Notes under the pieces: model-generated
Seen by the model: the letters and a program-made list of their open reading frames with translations, nothing else
What the model was told of the DNA's origin: nothing
Database searches by the model: none
Program-made: the position numbers and the translations under genes
In this document: positions 9,402 through 19,615 of the stretch, in pieces
Numbering within the stretch: the first letter of the stretch is position 1
Layout of the letters: every line of letters starts with the position of its first letter
Assembly: GCA_016934215.1 (NCBI GenBank)
Contig: JAFGTE010000013.1
Coordinates: 1-64,000, forward strand
Reading direction: 5' to 3'
DNA length: 64,000 bases
Source: Candidatus Peregrinibacteria bacterium
Lineage (GTDB): Bacteria > Patescibacteriota > Gracilibacteria > UM-FILTER-43-11

Positions 9402-9848
9402 ATGAAAGCACTTATTCAAAGAAGCAAAGGAGCCAAAGTAAGCGTAGACGGTAAGACTATTGGTGAAATCGGTGACGGATTAGTGATTTTGCTGGGGGTA
9501 ACGCATAAAGACACTGAAAAGGACGTTGATTTTTTGGTGAATAAGATCGTCAATCTAAGGATTTTTCCGGGTAAAGGAGGCAGTTTTGACACTTCTGCTT
9601 TAGACGGGAAAAAAGAGATACTTGTGGTATCACAATTTACTTTATACGGAAGCTGCAAAAAAGGACGGCGCCCTGACTTCACTGAAGCGGCAGGGCCAGA
9701 ACAAGCGGAAACGTTGTATAAATTTTTTGTTCAAAAACTCCGTGAAGCAGGTCTGAAGGTGGCAACAGGCCAGTTTCAGGCTTATATGCAGGTCGATTTA
9801 AACAATGACGGGCCCGTAACGCTCGTGCTAGAATCAAAGGCGTCCTAA
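9402..9848 (+). CDS. dtd: D-aminoacyl-tRNA deacylase
   Basis: MKALIQRSKGAKVSVDGKTIGEIGDGLVILLGV...SQFTLYG family signature. Confidence 0.95.
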   Translation: MKALIQRSKGAKVSVDGKTIGEIGDGLVILLGVTHKDTEKDVDFLVNKIVNLRIFPGKGGSFDTSALDGKKEILVVSQFTLYGSCKKGRRPDFTEAAGPEQAETLYKFFVQKLREAGLKVATGQFQAYMQVDLNNDGPVTLVLESKAS

Positions 9849-9858
9849 TTTTATAAAA

Positions 9859-11787
9859 ATGAAAAAACTCAGTTTTCTTCTGTTATTATTAATTTTTGGC
9901 GCACAAAGCGCTCTGGCTCTCACTCCAAGCTATTCAGATGTGCCTTCTGACGCCTGGTACAGGGGTTATGTAGAGCAATTACGTGATAACGGCATTGTGG
10001 ATGCCGGAGAATTTTACCGCCCCGCAGACAGCCTGAATCGGGCCGAGCTTACTAAAATGATCATCACGACGATAGACGGGCTAAAAAATTACACTCCCCC
10101 GCCCAACCCAACTTTTGATGACGTTCGCCCCGGAGAATGGTACACCAATTATATTGAAGCAGCGGCAACCCTTGGCATCGTTACCGGGTATAGTGATTCC
10201 CGCGGGAATCTGATCGGTATTTTTGGCCCCGGAAATATTGTTAATCGTGCGGCAGCCACAAAAATGCTGGTGGAAGCTTTTAACCTGGAAATGACCGAAG
10301 GAGGTGTCAAAACATATCCTGATATCAATGAGAGTGACTGGTTTTATGAATATGTGCTTATTGCCGGTCAGTATGGAATGGTTTCAGGCTATGATAATGG
10401 TTATTTTGGTCCTGCTGACCCAGTCACCCGGGCTCAGATCGCTAAAATGGTGGTTTTAGGGGCTCAGGCGGCTGGATTGATGGAAGTCATAAAGTCTGAG
10501 GATAAAGAAGCCCCTGAAGCAGTCCCTGAAGAAGAAATTTCAGAGGAAGAAACTCAGGAAGAAGCTGCTTCCAAACCGGTGGCAGTGGCCAATACGGCCA
10601 ATATTGAAGAAATTAATGTGCCTGCCGGCAATGACGAAGTTTTTGTGGCTAAATATAGTTTTCAGGCTAGTCTGGAAGAATTCAGAATTGAAACAGTGAC
10701 CGTGGTCAATGACATAACGGGCGACAAACTCGGTGATCAGCCGGAAGGCACCCCTGCCGTAAAAAATGTGATTCTCAAATTTCCTGATAAGAACGGTCTT
10801 TTAGTCACCAAATCCCAGTCTCTGGGCTCAGACGGCAAAGTCCGTTTCGCCAATCTGAGTTTTTACGCTCAGCGTAACACAGAAACTTTCTTTGAAATCT
10901 ATGCGGAGCTTAATAAGTTTTCTGACATCGGTGAAAGTCTGAGCGGCGAAGTCTTCCGCCTGGGCCTGCAAGATACGGGCAATGACCAAAATTCTTACCG
11001 GGCTGTCGGGGACGTGAGCGGTTATGTCATCGGCTTTGACACCAGCAGGCTCAGAATCAGCAACGCTAATGCCGCCCTCTTTACCGTCCGCAAATCCGTT
11101 CCGGTCTTCCGTATGAATGAGCTCAGTCAGAACATGTCAAACGGTGAAAATACGCTTATTTCTTTCACTATCCAGGCAGATCAGGCAGGTTCCATTGGAT
11201 TGGCCCGGCTGGTTCTTGAAGTGGGTGTTTTTGATGCTTCCGGTGCGGATCTGAGCCTGAGTAATTTTAAATTCTATCGCGGTTCCAGTTATCTTAATAA
11301 TGTGACCATTTATGATGGAACCGGTATGCAGGATTTGGGACTTGGTATGGGCGGAAGTCTTGTGGATGGCTTGTCTTATATTATTATTACTTTCGATCAG
11401 GAAGAAACCATCGGTGCGGGAAATACGAATACTTATTCACTCAAGGCAGGCGTCAGTAATTCGGACAGCAGTGACAGTGTGAATACCCGTATCGCTCAGG
11501 GGGACGAAGAAACCCCGCTTTCAGGTCTCACTTCCGTTAACCAGCCAAATACTGGTAAAATCTACGTAAACGGAAATCCGACCGCTGGAATTTTTACGGG
11601 CGTAAATGACTTTGCTCAAACACTTGGCACCGCTCATAATGTGATCTGGTCTGATAAGTCGGCCAAATCTCACTTTTATCCAACTGTTTCCGGTGGCGCT
11701 ATTACCAGCGATTCCGGCTCGGCTGACTGGACCAATGGTTACCAGCTGGATCTGACCGCCCTTGAAGATCAATTAATCGAAAAATAA
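9859..11787 (+). CDS. SLH-domain surface protein
   Basis: Signal peptide and three SLH motifs (FDDVRPGEWYTNYIEAAATLGIVTGYSD etc.), Glu-rich linker. Confidence 0.85.
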   Translation: MKKLSFLLLLLIFGAQSALALTPSYSDVPSDAWYRGYVEQLRDNGIVDAGEFYRPADSLNRAELTKMIITTIDGLKNYTPPPNPTFDDVRPGEWYTNYIEAAATLGIVTGYSDSRGNLIGIFGPGNIVNRAAATKMLVEAFNLEMTEGGVKTYPDINESDWFYEYVLIAGQYGMVSGYDNGYFGPADPVTRAQIAKMVVLGAQAAGLMEVIKSEDKEAPEAVPEEEISEEETQEEAASKPVAVANTANIEEINVPAGNDEVFVAKYSFQASLEEFRIETVTVVNDITGDKLGDQPEGTPAVKNVILKFPDKNGLLVTKSQSLGSDGKVRFANLSFYAQRNTETFFEIYAELNKFSDIGESLSGEVFRLGLQDTGNDQNSYRAVGDVSGYVIGFDTSRLRISNANAALFTVRKSVPVFRMNELSQNMSNGENTLISFTIQADQAGSIGLARLVLEVGVFDASGADLSLSNFKFYRGSSYLNNVTIYDGTGMQDLGLGMGGSLVDGLSYIIITFDQEETIGAGNTNTYSLKAGVSNSDSSDSVNTRIAQGDEETPLSGLTSVNQPNTGKIYVNGNPTAGIFTGVNDFAQTLGTAHNVIWSDKSAKSHFYPTVSGGAITSDSGSADWTNGYQLDLTALEDQLIEK

Positions 11788-11788
11788 G

Positions 11789-13162
11789 ATGCCTGATGAA
11801 AATCTGATGGAAAAAATCGTTTCTCTTTGTAAGCGCCGCGGCTTTGTGTTTCCGGGTTCTGAAATCTACGGCGGTCTGGCCAATACCTGGGATTACGGCC
11901 CTATAGGAACGGTTCTTAAAAAGAATATTCAGGATGCCTGGTGGAAGTTTTTTGTGACGAATCGTCTGGATATGGTGGGGCTCGATGCGGCCGTGCTGAT
12001 GAATCCCAAAGTCTGGAAAGCCAGCGGCCATGTGGACAGCTTTAACGATGCCCTGGTGGACTGTAAAAAATGCAAAGCCCGTCATCGCGCGGACCACCTG
12101 ATTGAAGATGCGCTTGATGATATAAAAGTGGAAGGTCTGGAGCCTGCCGATCTGGATAAACTGATTGAGAGCAATAAAATCAAATGTCCTGATTGCGGCG
12201 CGCACGATTTTACGAAGGCCCGGGTTTTTAATCTGCTTTTTCAAACCTACATCGGGCCCGTGGCAAAAGATTCTACTCCGGTTTATCTGCGAGGTGAACT
12301 CGCCCAGTCGATGTTTGTGGATTTTAAACTGATTCTGGATACCAGCCGCAAAAAAATCCCCTTTGGAATTGCGCAGGCGGGCAAATGTTTCCGGAATGAA
12401 ATCACGCCGGGAAATTTTATCTTCCGTACGATCGAATTCGATCTGATGGAATTCGAATGGTTTATCAAAGAAAAAGAATGGAAAGAGTGGTTTGATTACT
12501 GGCTGAAAGAAATGCACAAATGGCTGGACATTGTAGGTATTAACAGCAAAAAAACGCGCGTACGCGAACATACCAAAGATGAACTTTCGCATTATTCCAA
12601 ACGCACCGCCGATATTGAATATGAAACACCGTTTGGCTGGAAGGAACTTTACGGGATTGCCTACCGCACGGATTTTGATCTGAAGAATCATATTCAGAAA
12701 AGCGGTGAAAAGCTGGAATACTTTGATGCGGAAACCAATGAAAAATTTGTGCCGCATGTCATTGAACCGACCTTTGGCCTGACCCGATCGGTTCTGATGG
12801 TTCTGCTTTCAGCTTACGACGAAGAAGAAGTGGAAGGTGAAACACGTATTGTTCTTCGGTTAAACAAAAATATCGCCCCCTTTAAAGCGGCTGTGCTTCC
12901 TTTAATGGGCAAGCTCAATGATGAAGCCAGAAAAGTCTGGGAAAAACTGGCCCCTCATTTTCCCACCGACTTTGATATTACCGGTTCGATTGGCAAACGT
13001 TACCGCCGCCAGGATGAAATCGGTACGCCTTACTGTGTAACTTTTGACTTTGATAGCCTGGAAGACAAGGCCGTGACGGTCCGTGATCGGGATACGATGA
13101 AACAGGATCGGATCAAAATCGATGCACTGGAAAATTATCTCAGAAAAAAACTTATTTCTTAA
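11789..13162 (+). CDS. glyS: glycyl-tRNA synthetase (single-chain class II)
   Basis: KIVSLCKRRGFVFPGSEIYGGLANTWDYGPIG; RNEITPGNFIFRTIEFDLMEFEWF. Confidence 0.95.
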   Translation: MPDENLMEKIVSLCKRRGFVFPGSEIYGGLANTWDYGPIGTVLKKNIQDAWWKFFVTNRLDMVGLDAAVLMNPKVWKASGHVDSFNDALVDCKKCKARHRADHLIEDALDDIKVEGLEPADLDKLIESNKIKCPDCGAHDFTKARVFNLLFQTYIGPVAKDSTPVYLRGELAQSMFVDFKLILDTSRKKIPFGIAQAGKCFRNEITPGNFIFRTIEFDLMEFEWFIKEKEWKEWFDYWLKEMHKWLDIVGINSKKTRVREHTKDELSHYSKRTADIEYETPFGWKELYGIAYRTDFDLKNHIQKSGEKLEYFDAETNEKFVPHVIEPTFGLTRSVLMVLLSAYDEEEVEGETRIVLRLNKNIAPFKAAVLPLMGKLNDEARKVWEKLAPHFPTDFDITGSIGKRYRRQDEIGTPYCVTFDFDSLEDKAVTVRDRDTMKQDRIKIDALENYLRKKLIS

Positions 13163-13172
13163 TTATTTATTT

Positions 13173-13415
13173 ATGAAAAACCTGTCAAAACTGTTTATTA
13201 CAGCGATCAGCTTTGCCCTTCTTGCAGGCTGCAATCTGAGTAAAAGTGAGCCCGTAGCTCCAATGCCGCCCACTACGCCTGCCACCACTAAAACGGAGGT
13301 GGAAGTGACTGAACCCGTCGACGTGGAAGTTCTGGATGAAGAAGTAGAAACGATGATGGACGAAGAAGCTGCCATTGACGCCGAACTTGATACTCTGGAA
13401 GCAGAAGAACTTTAA
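13173..13415 (+). CDS. small acidic lipoprotein
   Basis: MKNLSKLFITAISFALLAGC lipobox; Thr/Pro then Glu-rich tail. Confidence 0.7.
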   Translation: MKNLSKLFITAISFALLAGCNLSKSEPVAPMPPTTPATTKTEVEVTEPVDVEVLDEEVETMMDEEAAIDAELDTLEAEEL

Positions 13416-13482
13416 CGAAAGAAAATAGATGCTGTCTGCGTATTAGCAGATGTAAAGCAATTATTTTTTAACTTTTGCGATC

Positions 13483-14052
13483 ATGAAAACTAAATTACTT
13501 GCACTGGCATTAGCGCTTACTTTTGTTATGCCGGTAACTGCTTTGGCTGAAGATGCTCCTGCAGCTACTGATCCGGTGGATGAAATCCGTGCGGAAATTC
13601 AGGAGCTCAGAAATTACCTGACAGAATTGCGGGAACAGGTACAGAATGGTGAACTCACCAAAGAGGAAGCCAAAGAAGCCTGGAAAACCACCCTCGCTGA
13701 AATTCGTGAAAAAAAAGAGGCACTGTTTCAGGATATGATGGATAAAGCTGAACAGAAATATGAAAATCTGGCTGAAAATAATCCCGAATTGGCCGAAGCG
13801 ATTCGCAACCGCTTTGAAGGTTTTACAGCGGCCCGCACAGAACGTCATGAACGTTTTAAGGAATTACGGGAATCTTTTGATAACGGTGAAATGGATCGGG
13901 GCCAGTACAGGCTTGGCATCAGAGAAGCTCATCAGGAATTTAAAGCCAAAAGACTGGAACATAAAGAACAGTTCCGAAGCTTTATTCAGGACAGACGTGA
14001 ACAACTCCGCGAAAGACGGGGTATGGATGATTCAGAAGAAACGGGAGAATAA
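13483..14052 (+). CDS. secreted helical protein (Spy-like composition)
   Basis: Signal peptide MKTKLLALALALTFVMPVTALA, then charged coiled-coil. Confidence 0.6.
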   Translation: MKTKLLALALALTFVMPVTALAEDAPAATDPVDEIRAEIQELRNYLTELREQVQNGELTKEEAKEAWKTTLAEIREKKEALFQDMMDKAEQKYENLAENNPELAEAIRNRFEGFTAARTERHERFKELRESFDNGEMDRGQYRLGIREAHQEFKAKRLEHKEQFRSFIQDRREQLRERRGMDDSEETGE

Positions 14053-14078
14053 TTATTTTTTTATTAAAGAAGGCCCAT

Positions 14079-14105
14079 GGGAGTCGCTTCCGTGGGTCTT
14101 TTTTC
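14079..14105 (+). terminator. terminator
   Basis: aggcccatgggagtcgcttccgtgggtctttttt. Confidence 0.7.
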
Positions 14106-14475
14106 AATCCCGGCTGCTGAAATAAAACTCAATTAAAAGCACGATTGCCAAGAGTAAAATGCCATCCCACCAGGTGAGCACACGGAGGCGCTGGAAGGCC
14201 AGGCCTATAATGATCATGGCAGAAAGTAAAATTCCCTGACGCAGGGAGGTATTCAGATGAACATTGTAAATTTCTTTCTTGTTAACCCACACCCTCAGAA
14301 AATAAAAAAGCATGACAAAGGTGCCGGCCAGAGCGATGAACAGACTTGAATAAAAAAGCGATAAGGCGAGTACCGGCTGAGAAAAAGGACTTAATTTATA
14401 AAGCACCACAAACCAGGAAGCCCAGCTTAAAAAGGTAGCAATCAGAATGGCGGTAATGTAGGTGCTGTGAATCAT
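14104..14475 (-). CDS. small integral membrane protein
   Basis: About four hydrophobic segments over 123 aa. Confidence 0.55.
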   Translation of the reverse strand: MIHSTYITAILIATFLSWASWFVVLYKLSPFSQPVLALSLFYSSLFIALAGTFVMLFYFLRVWVNKKEIYNVHLNTSLRQGILLSAMIIIGLAFQRLRVLTWWDGILLLAIVLLIEFYFSSRD

Positions 14476-14546
14476 CTTTTATAATTTACATCAAGTATCC
14501 CCTTTTGTGAATTTTTTGGTATAATGCTTTCGATCTAAAATGAATC

Positions 14547-17297
14547 ATGAAAAAAATCACCGCCATCTCTTTTTTTGTTGCCGCTTTTCTGACACTCAAT
14601 CAACCGGCTCTGGCTATATTTACGGATGTAGCCACGAATTACAAATACTATGATGCTATTACCTATCTACAAGATTCTGGCACCATTGAGGGCTACGAAG
14701 ACGGCAGTTACCGGCCGGATGCCACGGTCAATCGGGCAGAAGCCCTGAAAATCATTCTGCTGGGTTCTGATGTACTGGTTCCGGAAATTGCCGAACAGGA
14801 TATTTTTCCGGACGTCCCTTACGGCACCTGGTATGGAAAATATGTGGCTAAAGCCAAAAATCTGGGCATTGTTCACGGAGATGACGACAGCGGCCTGTTC
14901 CGTCCCGGCGACACCATCAACCTGGCGGAAATTGTGAAAATTTTACTGGAAACCAATAACATTGAACCGATTTACGAAATGAGCCGAAGGCCGTACGCCG
15001 ATGTGCCTACGGAGGAATGGTTTGCTCCTTATTTTGCCTATGCCGATTCCGTTCATCTTCTGGAAGAAGATGAAAACTACAATGTTTTTCCGGCCACCGA
15101 GGTAACGCGCGGTTTGATGGCACAACTGATGTACCAATTACACCTGAAACCGGAAGGATATCAGGAAGGCAAAGCCACTTTTTACGGTTCGGCTTTTCAC
15201 GGGAAAGGTACGGCCAGCGGTGAAGTGTTTGATGCCTCCCTTTTTACAGCGGCTCACCGCACACTCCCCTTCGGCACCTGGCTTCGCGTGAAAAACCTGG
15301 CCAACGGTCTTGAGACTTATGTGCGTGTCAATGATCGCGGGCCTTATGGCGACGACAGCCGGATTATCGATCTTTCCAAGGCCGCTTTTGAATCCATCGC
15401 CTCCCTTGGAAGCGGTATCATCAATGTTTCTATCACGCCGGTGAGCGGACCACCGGGCGGTATTATTGATTCGGATAGTCAGGCACTTTGCCCCGGAATT
15501 CCAACGCTTGACTACTACTCCGGAAACATCTTTGAAAACATCACACTGAATACCTCACTGGCAAATGTCTACCTGGCCGATGAGGTATTTTTTGTCGAAG
15601 GGAAGTCAGCCAGCTCGGAAAAAACAGTCAGTGCTTTTTTAGCAGATGACAGCGAATCTCAGTTTCCTTTTTACACGGAGCGGAGCAGTGATGGTTCTTT
15701 CAGTATCCCTGTGTACTTTCCGCAAACCGGTGATTACAGCTTCGGTGTGCTTCCCGGTGAATCAGGTTCCAGCATTGTCGAGACCATTTCGGTGCTTCCA
15801 AGCAGTTGTTTAACACAATCTGAAAATAACGATCTGCCCACCCCTACAGACCTTAAGCTGAGTATCGATCAGGGCGATCTGGTAGTTCGCTGGACTCAGA
15901 ATGCCAGTCACAATGTGAGCCGTGTTCGCTTCACACAAGGGGCCAGGCAAAAAGAATATTTTTTACGCGGCAAAACTGAGCTCATTCCCCACTACCGTCA
16001 TTTTGAAGGCTGGCAGGCAGGCACTGTTGATGTGCAGGTACGCAGCGGCACTCTGACCGGTCATTCTTTCCTGGAAGATGGCTCGATCCAGTGGAGCCCT
16101 CCGGTTAGTTACACTTTTAACGCCGACACGCATCATCAATATATCGTGGAACCTGAGAGCGTGGGTGTGATCGATTTACCGAATGTTCTGAAATCGGGCA
16201 GTTCGCTCACCTTAAAGGTGGACCCGAAAGTAAATTTGGCTGCAACCGGTTACGTCATTCTGCCAAGCGGACAGGTCGAAGATATTCCGCTCGCCAGCCC
16301 CACGCATACCCCAACCACCGGCAATTATGATACGAAAGTCTTTCCTTCTTCAGCCAGTGACGTGCGTCTTACTTACCGACCTCTTCTTGCCCGTATTCAC
16401 TTTTTTGAAATCAACGATGAACAGGGAATCGCGGCTGTTAATATTCCTGTTTATCCTGAGGGTATTTACCCCCTGCTTCCTAACCCTTCCGATCTGGCAT
16501 CTTTGAAAAGGATTGATTTGGGTTCTGATTTTTCCGCCATCGGGAATGAAATGCTCAGGCTGGTGAACGCAGATCGGGCTGCTTACGGACTTCCCCCTCT
16601 TAACCTGAATGACGGCCTGACAAAACTGGCTCAGGCCCGAAGCGATGACATGGCAACGCGCGATTATTTCGGGCACTGGAATCCGGAAGGGATGACGGCC
16701 AATGACCTTCGTAAGAATTACGCCATTCAACCCTTCGTTTCTGAAAATATTGCCCGGGATGTTTCAGCCCCTTTAGCAGAATACGGTCTGATGCGCAGTG
16801 CCACCCATCGAAGCAATATTTTAAATCCTGAATGGCAGCGTATCGGGTTAGGTGTTTCAGATGATGAAAACGGCACACTCTTTGTGCAGATTTTTTCTGA
16901 TAACCCCATTTATTTAAGTGATGTGGCAGGTCTGCGCACCGAAATCGTGTCCGCCTTAAATGCCAACCGAAATATGGCGATCAGTCTCAATGAAAATCTC
17001 AACTCGCTTTCCCAATCCTGGGCGGATAAATGGGTGTCTGAAAAATGGTGTGATATAAAAGATGATTCCTGTAATCCACTCACTGCCCCGGGAAGTACTT
17101 TCACGAGCACACTTCAGGAGAATGGAATAGTTGTTTCACTGGGGGCTTATTATCGCGGCGATAGCAGTTTTGACAGTGCCAAAGACGCGATCGCTGAAAA
17201 CGCCGGCCTGCTGGATCCGCGCTGGAAGAAAATCGGCCTGGGCATTCATCAGGACAATCTTGGACTGATTCACTTAGTAGTGGCTTACACCGAATAA
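14547..17297 (+). CDS. SLH - RlpA-like double-psi barrel - CAP/SCP surface protein
   Basis: Three SLH motifs; GKATFYGSAFHGKGTASGEVFDASLFTAAHRTLPFGTWLRVKN..VNDRGPY (RlpA); MLRLVNADRAAYGLPPLNLND..SENIA..HRSNILNPEWQRIGLG (CAP). Confidence 0.9.
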   Translation: MKKITAISFFVAAFLTLNQPALAIFTDVATNYKYYDAITYLQDSGTIEGYEDGSYRPDATVNRAEALKIILLGSDVLVPEIAEQDIFPDVPYGTWYGKYVAKAKNLGIVHGDDDSGLFRPGDTINLAEIVKILLETNNIEPIYEMSRRPYADVPTEEWFAPYFAYADSVHLLEEDENYNVFPATEVTRGLMAQLMYQLHLKPEGYQEGKATFYGSAFHGKGTASGEVFDASLFTAAHRTLPFGTWLRVKNLANGLETYVRVNDRGPYGDDSRIIDLSKAAFESIASLGSGIINVSITPVSGPPGGIIDSDSQALCPGIPTLDYYSGNIFENITLNTSLANVYLADEVFFVEGKSASSEKTVSAFLADDSESQFPFYTERSSDGSFSIPVYFPQTGDYSFGVLPGESGSSIVETISVLPSSCLTQSENNDLPTPTDLKLSIDQGDLVVRWTQNASHNVSRVRFTQGARQKEYFLRGKTELIPHYRHFEGWQAGTVDVQVRSGTLTGHSFLEDGSIQWSPPVSYTFNADTHHQYIVEPESVGVIDLPNVLKSGSSLTLKVDPKVNLAATGYVILPSGQVEDIPLASPTHTPTTGNYDTKVFPSSASDVRLTYRPLLARIHFFEINDEQGIAAVNIPVYPEGIYPLLPNPSDLASLKRIDLGSDFSAIGNEMLRLVNADRAAYGLPPLNLNDGLTKLAQARSDDMATRDYFGHWNPEGMTANDLRKNYAIQPFVSENIARDVSAPLAEYGLMRSATHRSNILNPEWQRIGLGVSDDENGTLFVQIFSDNPIYLSDVAGLRTEIVSALNANRNMAISLNENLNSLSQSWADKWVSEKWCDIKDDSCNPLTAPGSTFTSTLQENGIVVSLGAYYRGDSSFDSAKDAIAENAGLLDPRWKKIGLGIHQDNLGLIHLVVAYTE

Positions 17298-17309
17298 CCC
17301 CTGAAATCT

Positions 17310-17771
17310 TTAAGCCTCGCCTTCTGCATAAAGATACTCTTCTGCCATCATATCCCATTTAAAGAGTTCCTCTTTTTTGAAGAACCGCTTTACTTCTTTT
17401 TCAGCGGTTTCTTTGCTGTCGGAAGCATGCACAATATTGGACTGCATACTGATGGCAAGATCGCCACGGACAGTGCCGGCAGCGGCTTTCCGGGCGTTGG
17501 TCACGCCGCAAAGAGTACGAACCGTTTCGACACACTGCGCCCCTTCCCAAACCTGAATAATTACAGGGGCGGACATCATGAATTTTTTGATTCCGGGAAA
17601 GAATGGTTTATCAGCCAAATGAGCGTAATGCTCATTTAGTACTTCATCGCTGAGTTTTACCATTTTATTTGCCACCAATTTGAGCCCCTTCTTTTCAAAA
17701 CGGGAGGTTACCTCCCCCACGAGTCCGCGTTGCAGAGCATCCGGTTTAATAATGATTAGAGTGCGTTCCAT
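17310..17771 (-). CDS. ndk: nucleoside diphosphate kinase
   Basis: MERTLIIIKPDALQRGLVGEV; NIVHASDS active-site His. Confidence 0.95.
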   Translation of the reverse strand: MERTLIIIKPDALQRGLVGEVTSRFEKKGLKLVANKMVKLSDEVLNEHYAHLADKPFFPGIKKFMMSAPVIIQVWEGAQCVETVRTLCGVTNARKAAAGTVRGDLAISMQSNIVHASDSKETAEKEVKRFFKKEELFKWDMMAEEYLYAEGEA

Positions 17772-17795
17772 AAGAATAATAGTAAATAGTAAGCC

Positions 17796-19064
17796 TTAGC
17801 TATAGTGTAGCAGATTTTCAAAATGATCCTGATCTTCATAGGGGCCGATCATGGCCATTTTTAATTTATCTTCTTTAAACAGGTCTGAAGCAACCCGTTT
17901 GATGTCGGCTGCCGTGACCGCATCGATTCGTTTTAAAATGTTATCCACGGTTCGGACATCCGGATAAAGCAAGGCCTGTTTGCCCATCATATGAGCGTAT
18001 TCTTCAGAATCTTCCAGGCGCAGAATAATTTTTCCTTTCATGAATTCCTTTCCCTTTTTTAATTCCGCTTCACTGACTTCTTTTTCGGTAATGAGCCTGT
18101 ATTCATGCAGAATGGCTTCAATGGCCATGTCTACACGGGTCAGATCAACCCCGGCTGACGTGGTGATCGCACCGACATCCGTGTAGTCGTCCGTGCCGGT
18201 TCGGATGTAATAACACAGACTCTTTTTTTCGCGCACATGCAAAAACATGCGCGAGCTCATGTTTCCGCCAAGAATAACACTGAGAAGTTTTTCGGCATAT
18301 TCATCGTTGTGACGGGCAGGAAGTCCCGGAAATCCAATGATGATATGTCCCTGCTCGGTCTTTTTGTGCTGCATGATGATTTTTTTCCCGGACGGAATTT
18401 CCTGATAAGGCTGAAAGTTAATCGCCCGTTTAACGGCCGGCATGGGAAAATATTTTTCAATGAGTTTCATCACCTCATTTTCATCATATTTTCCCGAAAC
18501 GCTGATGACCGTGTTCTCAGGGGTATAGAGGTCATTTTTGTACTTAACAAACTGATCCCGCTGAAGTGCTTTAATTATTTTCTTGGTACCGATCTGATCC
18601 CAGCCCATCGGCTGATCGCCAAAAAGCAGACGTTCAAAATCCCAGCCGACCTGATACATGGGGGTATCCTGATACATATTGTATTCCTCCAGAATCACAT
18701 TTCTTTCTTTTTCGACTTCTTCGGGAAGAAAGGTAGCCCCTGTCATCATGTCACCGATGACATCAAAAGCAATCTCTTTTTGGTGCGCGGCCAGTTTTAC
18801 GTAATAACCGGCGTATTCTTTGCCCGTAAACGCATTGAAATCACCCCCCACACTGTCGATGGCGGATGAAACCTCAGCCGCATTTTTATAGCGCTGAGCC
18901 CCCTTAAAGAACATGTGTTCCAGATAATGCGAAATACCGTTGATCTCTTTTGTTTCGTAACGCGAACCGGCTCCCACCAGACAGAGGACCGTACAGGATT
19001 TGGTGCCTTCAATGGGCTGCATGATGATTTTCAGGCCGTTTGGAAGGGTGGTGAGTTTGTGCAT
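17796..19064 (-). CDS. M16 family (pitrilysin-like) zinc peptidase
   Basis: HYLEHMFFKG (HxxEH) and family-wide architecture. Confidence 0.93.
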   Translation of the reverse strand: MHKLTTLPNGLKIIMQPIEGTKSCTVLCLVGAGSRYETKEINGISHYLEHMFFKGAQRYKNAAEVSSAIDSVGGDFNAFTGKEYAGYYVKLAAHQKEIAFDVIGDMMTGATFLPEEVEKERNVILEEYNMYQDTPMYQVGWDFERLLFGDQPMGWDQIGTKKIIKALQRDQFVKYKNDLYTPENTVISVSGKYDENEVMKLIEKYFPMPAVKRAINFQPYQEIPSGKKIIMQHKKTEQGHIIIGFPGLPARHNDEYAEKLLSVILGGNMSSRMFLHVREKKSLCYYIRTGTDDYTDVGAITTSAGVDLTRVDMAIEAILHEYRLITEKEVSEAELKKGKEFMKGKIILRLEDSEEYAHMMGKQALLYPDVRTVDNILKRIDAVTAADIKRVASDLFKEDKLKMAMIGPYEDQDHFENLLHYS

Positions 19065-19189
19065 TTTTGACTTTTAGATTGCAAAAGGGAGTTTACCGAA
19101 AAAGACTGCAAGATACAAGGCAGGCATGGGGAAGCAGGCCAACCAATGTGGAGTCGGTTGACCTGCTGGAGTACTGATTCCCCACAAGT

Positions 19190-19597
19190 CTACTTGCCGA
19201 AGTAGGAGCCGTAAACGGTCCGGCCACGGCCGTCGAGGCAAACCTCGCTTTCCGCGAGCTTTTCGAAGCCCTCGATGCCAGTGAATCGGATTCGGTAGAG
19301 GCCAGCAGGCAGTGTGAGGCTGCAAACATGGTAGCTCTCATCCACCTCAGCACAGTCGCTTCCGGGCCTTTCCTCAAGAACACGGCCCATACTGTTCATG
19401 ACCGTGAAGCCGCCCTCCGGACGGTTGAGGGCCACCTTCAGCTCACCGGGTGACGCGAGAACTTTGTTTGCGGCCTGTAGGATAGGGGCAACGTAGAAGT
19501 ATCCTGCCGACAAAAGGAGAACGACCCCCAGTGAACGGAGCTCACTCACAAAACAGATGACTGCCATCACGAGGAAAACAGTGACCAACCATGACAT
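19190..19597 (-). CDS. small membrane protein with one copy of the giant-protein two-Cys domain
   Basis: AAGGAGG 5-6 nt before ATG 19597; N-terminal TM helices; GGFTVMN...SDCAEVDESYHVCSLTLPAGLYRIRF matches the repeats of CDS 3189-9131. Confidence 0.75.
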   Translation of the reverse strand: MSWLVTVFLVMAVICFVSELRSLGVVLLLSAGYFYVAPILQAANKVLASPGELKVALNRPEGGFTVMNSMGRVLEERPGSDCAEVDESYHVCSLTLPAGLYRIRFTGIEGFEKLAESEVCLDGRGRTVYGSYFGK

Positions 19598-19615
19598 GAG
19601 AACCTCCTTATCAAC

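Noticed and set aside
11702-12757. 351-aa minus ORF opposite glyS
   Set aside because: Antisense to a confident glycyl-tRNA synthetase gene.
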